This document shows positions 1 to 11,644 of a DNA stretch of 64,000 nt, one piece after another (within the stretch, counting starts at the first letter, position 1; every line of letters begins with the position of its first letter). The DNA is taken from positions 372,001 to 436,000 of the forward strand of contig MCFH01000026.1 of NCBI GenBank assembly GCA_002104945.1. Reading direction: 5' to 3'. The position numbers and the translations under genes were made by a program. The notes under the pieces are model-generated. The model was not told where the DNA came from. It did not search any database and saw nothing but the letters and a program-made list of their open reading frames with translations. This DNA is from Piromyces finnis. Lineage: Eukaryota > Neocallimastigomycota > Neocallimastigomycetes > Neocallimastigales > Neocallimastigaceae.

Positions 1-1929
1 TTAAATCCCAATAGGCTAATTTTATTAAAGATATTTAAAAATGTATATAAAAATATAAAAATAAAAATTTCATGTTTTTTTTTTTTTTTTTTTTTTTGTT
101 GTTGTTGTTGTTGTTTGAAATATATAAATTTATTGAAGATTATAGATATAGATATTTATTAGTTTATTATATATATTGGTGTAATATTTAATATTATTAA
201 TGAAAAAAGTATATATATATGTATAATGACAAATCAATGTAATAGTATAATGATACATTACAGACTAAACCATTGTAGGAACCACCAATTAAGATATGTG
301 GGTCCTTTGGGTTATATTTTAAAGTGACAAGAGGTGAGGAAGGTGTAATAGTTTGATCAATAACATTTGGATTTTCAATATCCCAAATATAGGAATCTAA
401 ACACATATTATATGGCATTTTTTGGAATTGAAGTATTGAATAGGCGACAGCAATTTTATGGTTATCATCTGGATACCATGAAACACATGATGCAGCTCTC
501 TTTATTGGATTTGGATCACTATTTTTTTATGTTATTGTGATATTATTTAGTATTATATGAATACGAATATATACATATATATTTTTTTGTTTTTTATAAT
601 AATTTATAAAAACATTCATCATGATAATGAATAAGGTTGTTGTTTTAAAATAACAAAATGAATAGGAATAATAATTATTTAAATATTATAAAAACAAAAT
701 TAATTAATTATATACAATATATATGTGTATATATTATGTTATAAATTAAGAAAGATGTATATTTAAAAGGTTTTTTTTTTATTATAATAGATATTGTTGT
801 GGTAATATATTTTCATTTTTATTTTCCTGTCTCCACCTTTTTTATTATTATTACTGATAATATATATAATAAATAATATTTACCGATAAACATTATAAGT
901 TTTAAGTGATGGTGGTTCAACCACTGGTGGTTCAGATTCAATTTCATCTTTAAAGTATTCTTCATAAATATCAATAGCATTATTTTGTTTAATACATTGT
1001 TCCATGGTCTATTCAATATTTCATTTTTTTTTTATTTTCATATTTTTAATTTAATGTGCGTCAAGGGGTGATAAAAAAAAAAATTATATAAATTATATAA
1101 AATAAAATAAAAAAGTTAAAAATGTTATTTTACAAAACTACTTTTATCAATTATTTTTTTTTTCTTTTTTTTTTGTATCAAATTTATTGAAAAAAACAAT
1201 TTTCCGAGAAAAATTAATAACGAATAAATGTTACTATTGTAGTATATTAATCATCATGAATGAAGGTGTCTTACATCACCAAGAGTTTTAACTGATTTAA
1301 TATATTCTTCATCTTTTTCAATTTTTTTCCTATAACGAATAGTATGTTCTACATCTGAAGGATCAACATCTTTAGGCCATCCACCTTGTAAATGTAATAT
1401 ACCTTGATTTGCAAAAGTTAAACTTTCAGTATTTACCTTTTTGATTATTATTATTATTTATAAAAAAAAAAAAAAAAAAGGTATACATATATATAATTTT
1501 TTAATAAATATCTATTATTTTTTTATGAATTAACTATTTCATTTCTTAAAAAAAAAAAAAAAAAAAAAGAAAACTATGTTGAATATTTTAAATATTTTAT
1601 TATATAATATTTTTAAAAGTTTTTATCCATTATAATTTTCTTTTTTATTATTATCCAAAAGGTTAAACTTCATCATTTAGAAAATATTATAGATAAAATA
1701 AAATAAATAATAAAAAAAAAACATCCGAATTAATTTATATTATTACTTCATGTTCAGATTGTTCAGGAACACATTGACATTCCACTGAACAAAACTTTTT
1801 TTCGGTAAAATTTTCCATATAGCTTGGATCTGGTTCTATATCCACAGATTGCCATGCTGGTTTATTTCTAAATAATGGTTGTTTTCCAAATTCATTTCTT
1901 TTCCTCTGATATACATAGACAATTTCCAT
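1..1929 (-). CDS. DNAI2: Axonemal dynein intermediate chain 2 (DNAI2), 5' part, runs off the left edge
   Basis: WD-repeat intermediate chain of the outer dynein arm, needed for flagellar beating. Visible exons: 1747-1929, 1275-1436, 884-1008, 262-518 and the first 15 bases of a fifth (1-15), all with GT..AG borders and consistent phase. The start [17 protein letters not shown] matches the conserved DNAI2 N-terminus. Further family landmarks follow in order: GGWPKDVDP in exon 2, [17 protein letters not shown] in exon 3, then in exon 4 [22 protein letters not shown] and [21 protein letters not shown], which begin the WD40 propeller. The exon 4/5 join gives NGLVSYWDL, as expected for this blade. 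The rest of the propeller and the 3' end lie outside the window. The gene shows that the organism makes motile flagella at some stage, which in fungi means zoospores. Confidence 0.95.
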
Positions 1930-2612
1930 TTTATAGCAAGCTTTTTTTTTTTTTTTTTTTTTTTATATCGAAATGGGTATTATAAAATGCTTTATATTAG
2001 TGAAAATTATTATTATTATTTTAAAAAAAAAATTAATTCTTATTTTTAAGATTTTTTTGTTTTTTATGTTAGTTTAGAAAACTTTATTGACTTTTTTTTT
2101 AATAATTAAAAATAAAATTAATAATTATTATTTTAATGAATAAAGTTTAGTTTATAAATGAATGGATAAATAAATATATAGATGAATAAATATATATATA
2201 TATAAATGAATGAATGAATAAAGAAATAAAATATATCTATTAAACATTTCATTACTGGCAGCTTTTTAATAGTTTAAATTTATAACCCAAAATTTAAAAA
2301 AAAAAAAAAAAGATTTAAAATTTCATTTTATTTTTAATTATGAATATTATTATTTATTTGCTTTATATATATAAATAAAATGCTTTCTTTTCTTCTTTTT
2401 TTTTTTTTTTTTATTTAAATTGGCTTTAATGTTATTAAACAATATTTTTTTAATTCCATTCTTAACATGTAAATAATAATTTTTAAATTTAAAATATTCT
2501 AAATGATACTATGCTTTTTCTTTTTTTTTTTTAAAAAAAACTATTAATAATGACTTTTAAATACAGCTTTATCCATTTACTGATTAACTTATTGGATATC
2601 TATCAAAAAAAA
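1930..2612. other. Intergenic, no gene seen
   Basis: Poly-A/T tracts and AT-rich simple sequence between the DNAI2 start and the 3' end of the first SDR copy. Its last ~150 bases (from 2461) belong to the duplicated SDR unit. Nothing else is recognisable. Confidence 0.7.
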
Positions 2613-3361
2613 TCAAGAGTCTAATTTTTTAGCACATATACTAATATCTTTACAATCGAGAATTTGTTTATCATATCCATTAAGTACTAAAGATATCATA
2701 CATTTTCCAACTTCTTGAATTGTATTACTCATATTGAAAGGTTTAGTAAAAGTAGTCATGATAGAATAAAATTTTTGTGTTCTATTTATATTTTTCATTT
2801 CAGGATTAATTTTCATCATACAAAGTCGAGGACAAAAAGTGTTTCTAAATGGATTACCCTTCATATTAATAAAATGTTCTTCTGCTTCACCTTTAGCCTT
2901 AGCCCACATAAGTTTTCCATTTTTATCTGAACCATAAGCACTAACATAGATGAATGTCATATCTTTATTTTGACCAAGAGCTTTAGCAAAATGAAGTGGT
3001 GTATCAATAGTGATATCACGATATTCTGATTCTTCAACACCTACAGAAGTTTTACCAGCACAATAGAAACAAGCATCATAACCTTGAAGTCTTTCATCAT
3101 CTTCAGATAAATCTTTAAAACTTGGAATAATTAATTCTTTTAATTTTTCATGCGTTTTTCCTGTGGCTCTTCTTGAAACACTTAAAACCTTATCAACCTT
3201 GTCATTATCTAAACATTCCAAGAGAACACCTTCCCCAACAAAACCTGTTGTACCAGTAATAATAACTTTAACCATTTTTATTTTTATTTTTTTTTTTTTT
3301 TGTCGTTAAAACAATATATATATATATTTTATAAAAGTCAATATTTATTATTATTAAATAT
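2461..3361. repeat. Tandem segmental duplication, copy 1
   Basis: About 900 bp nearly identical to 3971-4875. The match covers ~150 bp of 3' flank, the whole SDR gene and ~85 bp upstream of its start, and ends sharply at ATTAAATATA. Differences are scattered substitutions and homopolymer-length changes, so the duplication is recent but not brand new. The copies are direct repeats about 1.5 kb apart, start to start. Confidence 0.9.
2613..3275 (-). CDS. Atypical SDR / NAD(P)-binding Rossmann protein, copy 1
   Basis: A 220-residue intronless protein with the Rossmann nucleotide-binding start VIITGTTGFVGEG (glycine motif G8-x2-G11-x2-G14). It resembles the small 'NAD-dependent epimerase/dehydratase' proteins common in bacteria: GYDACFYCAG, DMTFIYVS and MWAKAKGEAEEHF are in the order expected for that group. 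The usual SDR catalytic Tyr-x3-Lys is replaced by Trp124-x3-Lys128, which from memory is also the pattern in the bacterial relatives, so a standard oxidoreductase reaction should not be assumed. No signal peptide; probably cytosolic. The lack of introns and bacterial-type sequence suggest horizontal acquisition (inference). Copy 2 (4126-4788) is about 92% identical in protein. The ATG is the only reasonable start and is preceded by an A-rich leader. Confidence 0.85.
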   Translation of the reverse strand: MVKVIITGTTGFVGEGVLLECLDNDKVDKVLSVSRRATGKTHEKLKELIIPSFKDLSEDDERLQGYDACFYCAGKTSVGVEESEYRDITIDTPLHFAKALGQNKDMTFIYVSAYGSDKNGKLMWAKAKGEAEEHFINMKGNPFRNTFCPRLCMMKINPEMKNINRTQKFYSIMTTFTKPFNMSNTIQEVGKCMISLVLNGYDKQILDCKDISICAKKLDS

Positions 3362-4125
3362 AGTCAATACTTTCTTGCTTTCAATTTATCTTTAAAGTAA
3401 TATTTATAGAGTTTTTCTATTTTGAAAAATTAAATGTTTAAAATATTAAACCAAAAATAAAATAATTAGATTATTTGTGAAATGATTTTATTATTATTTT
3501 TTTTAGTAGTTGTAGTAAAATAAGTAGTGGTGGTAGTGGTGGTATTTTGTATTAATAGAAACAAACAAAAAAAAAAAAACAAATACATACATTGGAGCTT
3601 TTCCCGCATATATAAATATTGAAAGTCAAGATTTAGTAATAGGAACACCCTTTTTTATTAATTATTATTTTTACCTAAATTTTAATTATGGGAAATATTC
3701 TTTATAATTATTATAATGTATTGTTAACGTATCATTAATGTATTAAAATAACGTAGATAATAGAGCATTGGAAAAGTTGTTGTCAAAGCAAGATTTACCC
3801 TATTCCACAACACAAGATTTTTTTTTTTTTTTTTTTTTTAAAAAAAGAAAAAGAAATTTATACTTTTAAAATTTCATTTTATTTTATTTTTATTATTAGA
3901 CTATTCTTTTTTTTTTTTTTATTTTGAAACTTGAATTTAAAATTGATTGATTTTTACACGCATTTCGATTCTTAACAACATGTAAATAATAATTTTTAAA
4001 TTTAAAATATTCTAAATGATACTATGCTTTTTCTTTTTTTTTAAAAAAAAAAACTATTAATAATGACTTTTAAATACAGCTTTATCCATTTACTGATTAA
4101 CTTATTGGATATCTATCAAAAAAAA
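3276..4125. other. Intergenic between SDR copies, with one exon-like fragment
   Basis: AT-rich spacer. 3276-3361 and 3971-4125 are duplicated flanks. Near 3757-3820 (+) an AG is followed by an open stretch of ordinary composition reading NRALEKLLSKQDLPYSTTQDF-like, then poly-T. It has no start, stop or partner exon and may be a remnant. Confidence 0.5.
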
Positions 4126-4875
4126 TCAAGAGTCTAATTTTTTAGCACATATACTAATATCTTTACAATCGAGAATTTGTTTATCATATCCATTAAGTAC
4201 TAAAGATATCATACATTTTCCAACTTCTTGAATTGTATTACTAATATTAAAAGGTTTAGTAAAAGTAGTCATGATAGAATAAAATTTTTGAGCTGTAGTT
4301 ACATTTTTCATTTCAGGATTAATTTTCATCATACAAAGTCGAGGACAAAAAGTGTTTTTAAATGGATTACCCTTCATATTAATAAAATGTTCTTCTGCTT
4401 CACCTTTAATTCTAGCCCACATATATTTTCCGTTTTTATCTGAGCCGTGACCACTGACAAATATAAATGTCATATCTTTATTTTGACCAAGAGCTTTAGC
4501 AAAATGAAGTGGTGTATCAATAGTAGTATCACGATATTCTTGTTCTTCTATTCCTACACCAGTTCTGCCAGCACAATAGAAACAAGCATCATAACCTTGA
4601 AGTCTTTCATCATCTTCAGATAAATCTTTAAAACTTGGAATAATTAATTCTTTTAATTTTTCATGCGTTTTTCCTGTGGCTCTTCTTGAAACACTTAAAA
4701 CCTTATCAACTTTGTCATTATCTAAACATTCCAAGAGAATACCTTCCCCAACAAAACCTGTTGTACCAGTAATAATAACTTTAACCATTTTTATTTTTAT
4801 TTTTATTTTTTTTTGTCGTTAAAATAATATATATATATATTTTATAAAAGTCGATATTTATTATTATTAAATATA
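3971..4875. repeat. Tandem segmental duplication, copy 2
   Basis: Direct repeat of 2461-3361, including the SDR gene and both flanks. The copies differ by point changes and by poly-A/T lengths. Confidence 0.9.
4126..4788 (-). CDS. Atypical SDR / NAD(P)-binding Rossmann protein, copy 2
   Basis: Same length (220 residues) and architecture as the gene at 2613-3275, with the glycine motif at residues 8-14 and Trp124-x3-Lys128 at the catalytic position. I count 18 residue differences from copy 1. They cluster around residues 75-88 (KTSVGVEES to RTGVGIEEQ), 110-127 (YVSAYG to FVSGHG, KLMWAKA to KYMWARI) and 164-168. In Rossmann SDRs the first two stretches line the substrate side of the pocket, so the copies could differ in substrate (inference). 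Both frames are intact, so both copies look functional. Intronless, with bacterial-type sequence as for copy 1. Confidence 0.85.
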   Translation of the reverse strand: MVKVIITGTTGFVGEGILLECLDNDKVDKVLSVSRRATGKTHEKLKELIIPSFKDLSEDDERLQGYDACFYCAGRTGVGIEEQEYRDTTIDTPLHFAKALGQNKDMTFIFVSGHGSDKNGKYMWARIKGEAEEHFINMKGNPFKNTFCPRLCMMKINPEMKNVTTAQKFYSIMTTFTKPFNISNTIQEVGKCMISLVLNGYDKQILDCKDISICAKKLDS

Positions 4876-5460
4876 ATGCTTTTTTTTTTTTTTGTTATTG
4901 TTGTGTCCACTCTGCAGTTTTTTTTTTTTTTTTTTTTTTTTATTAATAATTCAAAGAAAATTCTTTTTGAATGATTAATTATATATAAAAATTTGGATTA
5001 TTAAAAAATATATTAAATATTAAATAACAATACTAACTTTGAATGAATACAGTTTAAAAGACTATTTTAATAATAAAATAAAAGGTTACCTTTTTACGTA
5101 CAAATTAATAAAAAGAAAATAAAGCATTGATTATTATTGATTTGAGATTAATGCATTGAAAAACAGTAAAATAAAATCGTTAACTTTGCATTTGTTTTTA
5201 AAAATAATAGTAAAAAAAAAAAAACCCTTCTTCCCTTCCTACTCTATTTTTGTTTAAATACATCAATAATTTAAACAAAAATAATAGTAAAAAAAAACAT
5301 TTTATAACAATTTTGATAAAATTATTATAAAATGTTTTTATTTAGTATACTTTTTATTTTTAAATAGCTTTATATTTTTATTTTTTATTTTTTATTATAA
5401 TAAATAAATGAATGAATGAATAAATAAATAAATAAATTAATAGGTAAATAGGTAAATAGA

Positions 5461-5516
<56 letters not shown>

Positions 5517-5824
5517 TAGTATATATATATATAAAAGTGAATTGAAATAATAAAGATATAAAATAACTGTATAAAATTTCTTTATCTATATAAAATACAC
5601 GAGTAAAAAGTTTATATATAAATAAAATAAATAGTAAAATAGTATATTATTTGAAATTTTTTTTTAAAAAAAAAAAAAGAAATAAAAAAATAAAAAAACT
5701 AATTTGCTTAAATATCATTTTAATAAAAGATTTAATTTTCTATTAAATGAAAATATATCTTTTTTTTTTTTTTTTTTTTGTTAATGTTATCAACAATCTT
5801 GAGATAAAAAATGTTTCAAAAATT
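4789..5824. other. Intergenic; AAT microsatellite
   Basis: AT-rich spacer between SDR copy 2 and the 3' end of the NUFIP1-like gene. It holds poly-T tracts, a (AATA/AATG)n stretch near 5405-5450 and an uninterrupted (AAT)n array at about 5461-5508. No coding signal seen. Confidence 0.65.
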
Positions 5825-8175
5825 TTAATTTACTCCAGTGCTTGGTTGTTCTTCGGCGGTTAATGATGAATTTTTAATATCTTGTTGAATGTTTTCTGTA
5901 ATATTGGTTACCAGGCTTGTTAAGATACTTGATTCATCTTCTACATCGACTTCATTTTTGGTATCTTCTGTACTATTTGTTATTGCATTTGTTGAACTAT
6001 TAATAATATCTTCCATATTAACATCTTGTTTAATATCTTTGGTATCTGTTTTTTCATTTGAAGGGGTATTTTCGGAAAGGGATGAAGATGATTTTGATGT
6101 AGGTGATTCATTCGAATTTTCAAAAGAGTTATCTGAAACATTTTCTGAAGGGTTTGAAACTACTGATTCATTTTCTTTTATGAAAAAGTTATTGTTAACA
6201 ATATAACGGATACATTGGAAAATCTTATTCTTTTCATTTTTAATTTCCTTATCTAAAAGCTATTAAATGTATAATGATATATATATACATATATATATTA
6301 TTCAATTTATAAATATATATATATATATAAATTTGTTAATATGATAAATAATCCAAAGTAATAATACTATTTATAATCTTGCTATCATATTGTAAATATA
6401 ATATTTATTTATTTACCATTCTTAGTAAAGACTTTTTATTTCTATGGTTATCTTTTTGATTATTATTATTTTTGTTTTTATTATCAGATTTACGCTATTA
6501 TTATTATTATTATTATTAAAATAATAAATGCATTATTAATACATAGTTTATCAATTATTTTTTATTTTTATTTTTTTTTTTTTTGTATATAAAACTTTAT
6601 ATATATTGTAGGGTTATATATATCTATATAAACCTATATAATTATTAAATAAATAAGATATATTTGAATTTACCTCATGTTTAAATTGACATTTTTCACC
6701 TCGACTACAATGACCGTGTAAAAAGTATTTGCAAATAATTTCAGACTTATCTTTTTTCTTATTTTTTTGTTGAGCTTTTTCAGTGGTATTTTCAGAATTA
6801 TCATTGGCTGGAGTTCCGTTATCATTAGCTTCATTATCACTTTCAGAATTATAAGCTGATATTAATCCTAAACCATTTTCTTTATTACCACTATTAGTAT
6901 TTTCATTGGTATTGTTTCTTTTTTGTTTTTTTCTTCTTTGGTTATCATTTGGTCTTTCTATTCCTCTTTTACCATTTGGTATAACTTCACCTCTTTCAAT
7001 TTTTTCTTGTAATTCCTTTTTCTTTTTTTTTTTTTTTAAATATATTTGATAAATAATGTTAATAAATTACTCTAATTGATAATTATTAATTAATTCATTA
7101 ATGTAATTATATAGATAGATAGATAGGGCTATTGTATATATATATATTCGACAAAGATTAAAACATTTACTTTTCTTTGAATATTTGCATCTGTTGGATA
7201 ATTCTTTTTACGATCAGCAATCCATTTTTCAATTTCTTCTGGTGTATTTAATGATATAAAACTACTTTTACTTGAAAAAAAAAATGTATATATGTTTTAG
7301 ATATTATATATGTAGTGTTGAATTATATGTATTATGTAAATATTAGTCAATTTTTTTTTTTGCTCTTTTTTTTTTTTAAAAAAAAAAATATCTGCTATAT
7401 ATTTATAAAATAAATTACTTTATTGTTTTAGAGTGACATTCTTCTATGTGAAGATTTAAAACTTTTTTCGAGGCTTCAAAATCGCATTCAGGACATTTTT
7501 TATGTAAACTCATGTGGGTTTCATGTTGTCTTGGACCATTAAATGTTTTTTCACAAGTTAAACATTGATATACAACAGCTCTATAGTATAAGAAAATTTA
7601 ATAAATTTAGAATATATTTTATCTGTAATTATAGGTTAAATTGGAATGTCGGTTTTAAAATTATCACAGATAAAAATTCAAAAATATCTTTTTTTATATT
7701 TTTTAAAAAAAAAATTACAAAATCGTTTTCTACTGATAGGGTTATATATATTAAAAAAAGATTGTATTTATATAAAATAGAAATAAAAAATATTGACGAA
7801 TAAAGAATTTTTGACTTACGGTTTTTGAGCTTTCTTTGGTGGATTATAATTTAATGAAACTTTTTGATGTTTATTATTCGGATTTGGTTTAGAATTTTGC
7901 ATAGGTACTGAAACCGGTGGCATAGGATTATAAGAATATTGTGGATAAGGAACAGCTGATTGCCAATAATTTGGATATTGGGGTTGTTCAGTATACATAG
8001 GATAACCATAGTTTGTAGGCATTGGATAATTATTAGATGGTGGTGGAGGTGGATATGAAGGCATATACATATTTGCACCATTAGGATAATCTTGATTTGG
8101 TGCTTGTGGTTGTTGATTATTATTCATTCCTGGATAATTATTTCTATTATACACTGTATATGAATCTGAATTCAT
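5825..8175 (-). CDS. NUFIP1: NUFIP1-like zinc-finger protein (box C/D snoRNP assembly)
   Basis: Six exons: 7820-8175, 7419-7580, 7171-7270, 6674-7021, 6417-6494 and 5825-6259, giving 492 residues with all phases consistent. Residues 1-119 are Pro/Tyr/Asn-rich and disordered. Residues ~120-172 hold a C2H2 finger (CLTCEKTF...HETHMSLH) followed at once by CPEC...HIEECH. The NUFIP motif follows: TPEEIEKWIADRKKNYPTD, NIQRKKKELQEK. A CCCH finger (CKYFLHGHCSRGEKCQFKH) ends exon 4. The next exons encode LLDKEIKNEKNKIFQCIRYIV, as in the C-terminus of NUFIP1, then a Ser/Glu-rich acidic tail. NUFIP1 (yeast Rsa1) scaffolds assembly of box C/D snoRNPs and other L7Ae-type RNPs with Hsp90/R2TP, in the nucleus. 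The CCCH finger is absent from yeast Rsa1. Confident of the family. Confidence 0.88.
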
Positions 8176-10512
8176 GATGCTGTTGTTATTACTGTATGTT
8201 ATATTAAGAAGAAGAAAAAAAAAAAAAAAAACTCGAATTTACTTTTTTTTTTCTATTTTATAATTATTTTTTTTCAAAAAAAAAAAAAAAAAAAGTGAAA
8301 AATGATACCGAATGAATTTAAAAAGTAGATAATAAAGTATAAATGTTTTTTGTGTAAACTTTTTATATATAAAACAAAATTATTTAATAATGGAAATGTC
8401 CTTTTTGTAATTTTATAGATTATGGTATCAAATTTAAGAATATAATAGATTTTAATAAATATTTTGAATATTTCGATATATTAATGAAAACTTGATGATA
8501 ATATTCAAGATTTTTTTTTTTTTTTTTTTTGTTGTTGTTGTTGGAATAAAGGATAGTTAATATTTGCTATTTTTTAACTTGTTTAAAAAGGCAGATTTTA
8601 ATTGATTTTTATTTTTTAAGAAAATAAATTATTATTATTTTTTTTAAATTTATATTTTATTTAATTATTTATGTTTTTACTAAAACTTGAAAAATATAGA
8701 GCACTTTATTAACATTATTTTATATAAAAGTTTCCTTTCTTTCTTTCTTTTAAAGAAAAAACTCTAGATTGATAATGTTACTTTTTTTTTTTTTTTTCCT
8801 TTTCCTTTTTTTTTTTATTAAATTTATTTTTTATAGGTAATTAATCTTTTACATATATTATAATTATACTTTAATATATGGTCTTATTTAATACAATTTA
8901 ATTAATCCAATAATATAAAAAACAAAAAAATGTATTAATTATAAAAAAGAAAAAGTTTAGGTTGATTTGAAAAAAAGGTTTATTCTTTAATTTTAAACCA
9001 TTTTTATATTATTATTAATATTATTATTAACATAACTTTTTTCTTTTTTCTTTTTTTTATTTAATAACCATTCATTAGTCCTTTCAAATATTATGTCTTT
9101 TATATAATAGTTTTTCTAAACTTTTTTTTTTTTAATTTTTATTAATAGTTAAAAATATAAAATAAACTATTTAAAGTTTTTGGTACAATAAAAACATATA
9201 TATATTACAATATATTATTTTAATATATAAAAATATTAAAAAAATTGGAAATTTTTTAACAAAAAAAAAAAAAAGTTGTAGAGTGAAAAGAGAGAAAAGA
9301 GAAATAAACGTTTTTTATTTTCATATATATATATTTAAATAGTTGAAAAAGAAGTTAATGACAAATTATCCTTTATTTATTAATAAGAACTAAATATAAA
9401 TATAAAAAATTAATAATATTCCAAGTGAACCCTTTTTATACAAGTAAGATTCAAAAGAATCAAATATTTAAAAAAGTTTTTCTTTTAATAATGAAGAGGT
9501 ATACGTGTGAAAGAAAAGAAAAAAAAAAAAAAACGAATTTTCAATAAAAATTATTATTATTATTATTATTAATTTGAATAGACGAGTATTTAAAGATTTT
9601 TTTTTTTACAATTTTATATTTGAAAATTTGGTTTAAGTATTTCGTATTTCATAATTGTTATAACTGTAAATCATTGATTGTTATAATAGTAGTAGTTATC
9701 ATTGTGCATGCTGCAATAATAAATTAGTTGGTATTAAACATGTTATAAACCATCTTTCATACTCTATACCATCCAATAGATCCAAAATCTTAAAGAAAAA
9801 AAAATAGGAAAGAAATGAATTGAATTCTTATTAACTTTTATTAAAACAACATAATTTGATGTAAAATATTATATCAAAGTATCCATTTTTTACTCTTTTT
9901 TTTTTTTTTTTGTTAATATAATATAATATTTATTTTCTTTTTTCTTTTTTTCTTTCTTAAAAATAATAAAAGCGTTGTTAAAACAACAAGAAAGAAAGAA
10001 AGAAAAAAGAAACTTTTTTTTTTTTATTTTATTCATGATTCATGGTTTAGTTTTTATTTAAATTTTTATTTAAAAAATTAAATCAACCACCAAACCTGAA
10101 AATTTTTTTATTTTTTAAAATTTATTATAAATTTTTTTAAAGTGCTCTTTTTTTCTTTTCTTTTCCCAAATAATTTGTTTTGTTTTTTATTATTTATTTC
10201 TATAAATAAAAGTATATATACTTATAATATTAACACTATTATTAATAATTTTGTATTATATCTTTAAATAATAACTCTTTTTTTTTTTTTTTTTTTTTCA
10301 TCTTTCAATATATTAACATGGCAATGAAATAACATATAAAAATGATAATCTCGAAAAAGAAATCTCAATATACAGGAAAATAAAAAAATAGAAAAAAAAA
10401 AAAAAAAAAATCAAGAGGAAGAAATATTACTTTTTTATATATTTAATATAGATTTTTATTAGTTATTTTTTCCATTTAATACAATTTAAACAATTAATAA
10501 TAAATAAATATC
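8176..10512. other. Divergent intergenic region NUFIP1/RTF1
   Basis: 2.3 kb of very AT-rich DNA with poly-A/T tracts and (ATT)n runs, containing the promoters of the two divergent genes. No TATA-like element can be singled out against this composition. The only coding-like segment is the exon-like stretch at 9699-9788. Confidence 0.65.
9699..9788 (-). other. Orphan terminal-exon-like segment
   Basis: Thirty in-phase codons following a good acceptor (pyrimidine tract, then AG) and ending in TGA. The peptide begins ILDLLDGIEYERWF and ends TNLLLQHAQ. Composition is ordinary for protein, with Cys, Trp, Asp and Glu, unlike the surrounding AT repeats. No upstream exon could be found before RTF1 begins at 10513. 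It may be the last exon of a small gene with exons I missed, or a remnant. Confidence 0.35.
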
Positions 10513-11611
10513 ATGGATATTGATGATGAAATTCTTGCCTTAGCTGGTGATTCACCAGTAAGGTCAAGAAAAAGTAGACGTGATGGGTATATATATATTA
10601 TTGTTATTATTATTTTATAATAAAATTTTGAAAAGTAAAAAACAATAAAATTAAATAATTTTATAATATTATACACATATACAATAATAATACAATTGGA
10701 ATTGAAATTTCTTTTTTTTTTTTTTCAATAATTATTCCAATGAAATTCAACCATCTTATCCTATAATTATGAAACAACAACAATTTAATATCAATTTATA
10801 TAAATATTTAAATATTTGAATTAAACCATAGAAAAAGAAGTAGAAGTGTTTCTTTAAGTGGTGATGAAGAAAGTAATTATAGTGATGCTTCTTTATCCGA
10901 TTCTGATGCTAGTTTAGCCGAAGAAGTTGAGTCATATGGTCCAGATCTTATCAAGGATGAAGAAGATAGAAAATAGTATGTGTTAAAAAGAAAATTTATT
11001 TTAACTTTTTTTTTTTGTTTGTTTATAAAAAACTTTTAAGAAATGTTTTTTTTTCTTTTTATTATTATTTTAAAGAAAATAATTATTATTATTACTTAAT
11101 AATGTAATATTATAAAATAAATTTCCAATTATCAATAATAGTTTAGATAATCTTCCAGAAAGAGAAAGAGAAATTATTATTGCAGAAAGAGCTGAAAAGG
11201 TATATAACAACAACAACAACAACAACAACAATAATAATAATAATAATAATAATAATAATTTAATTAAAATTTATTAAAATATCAAATTTCTAAAAAAATA
11301 ATGAAAAAATAAATAAATAAATATAACATTATAAAAAAATGTATAACCTTTATTATTACTGTATTTTATGATGATATATATAAATGTAAATTTTAAATAG
11401 AAACAAATTTTAATGGAAAGACTTGAAGTTAAAAGAAAGTTAAAGGAAGGAAAAAAGAATAAAAGTAATTGCATATTTTCAAAATTCTTTACATATATTT
11501 ATAATATATCAATTCATTTTGGAATATTCAAATAATTAAAAAATTATTATTTTTATAATTCTTATACATTTTTTCAATTTTTTTAAAAAAACAATCAAAC
11601 AATAATCAAAC

Positions 11612-11644
<33 letters not shown>

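Noticed and set aside
5889-6206. 105-codon open frame on + across the last NUFIP1 exon
   Set aside because: Antisense shadow of the Ser/Glu-rich acidic tail; the minus frame has family motifs and correct splicing.
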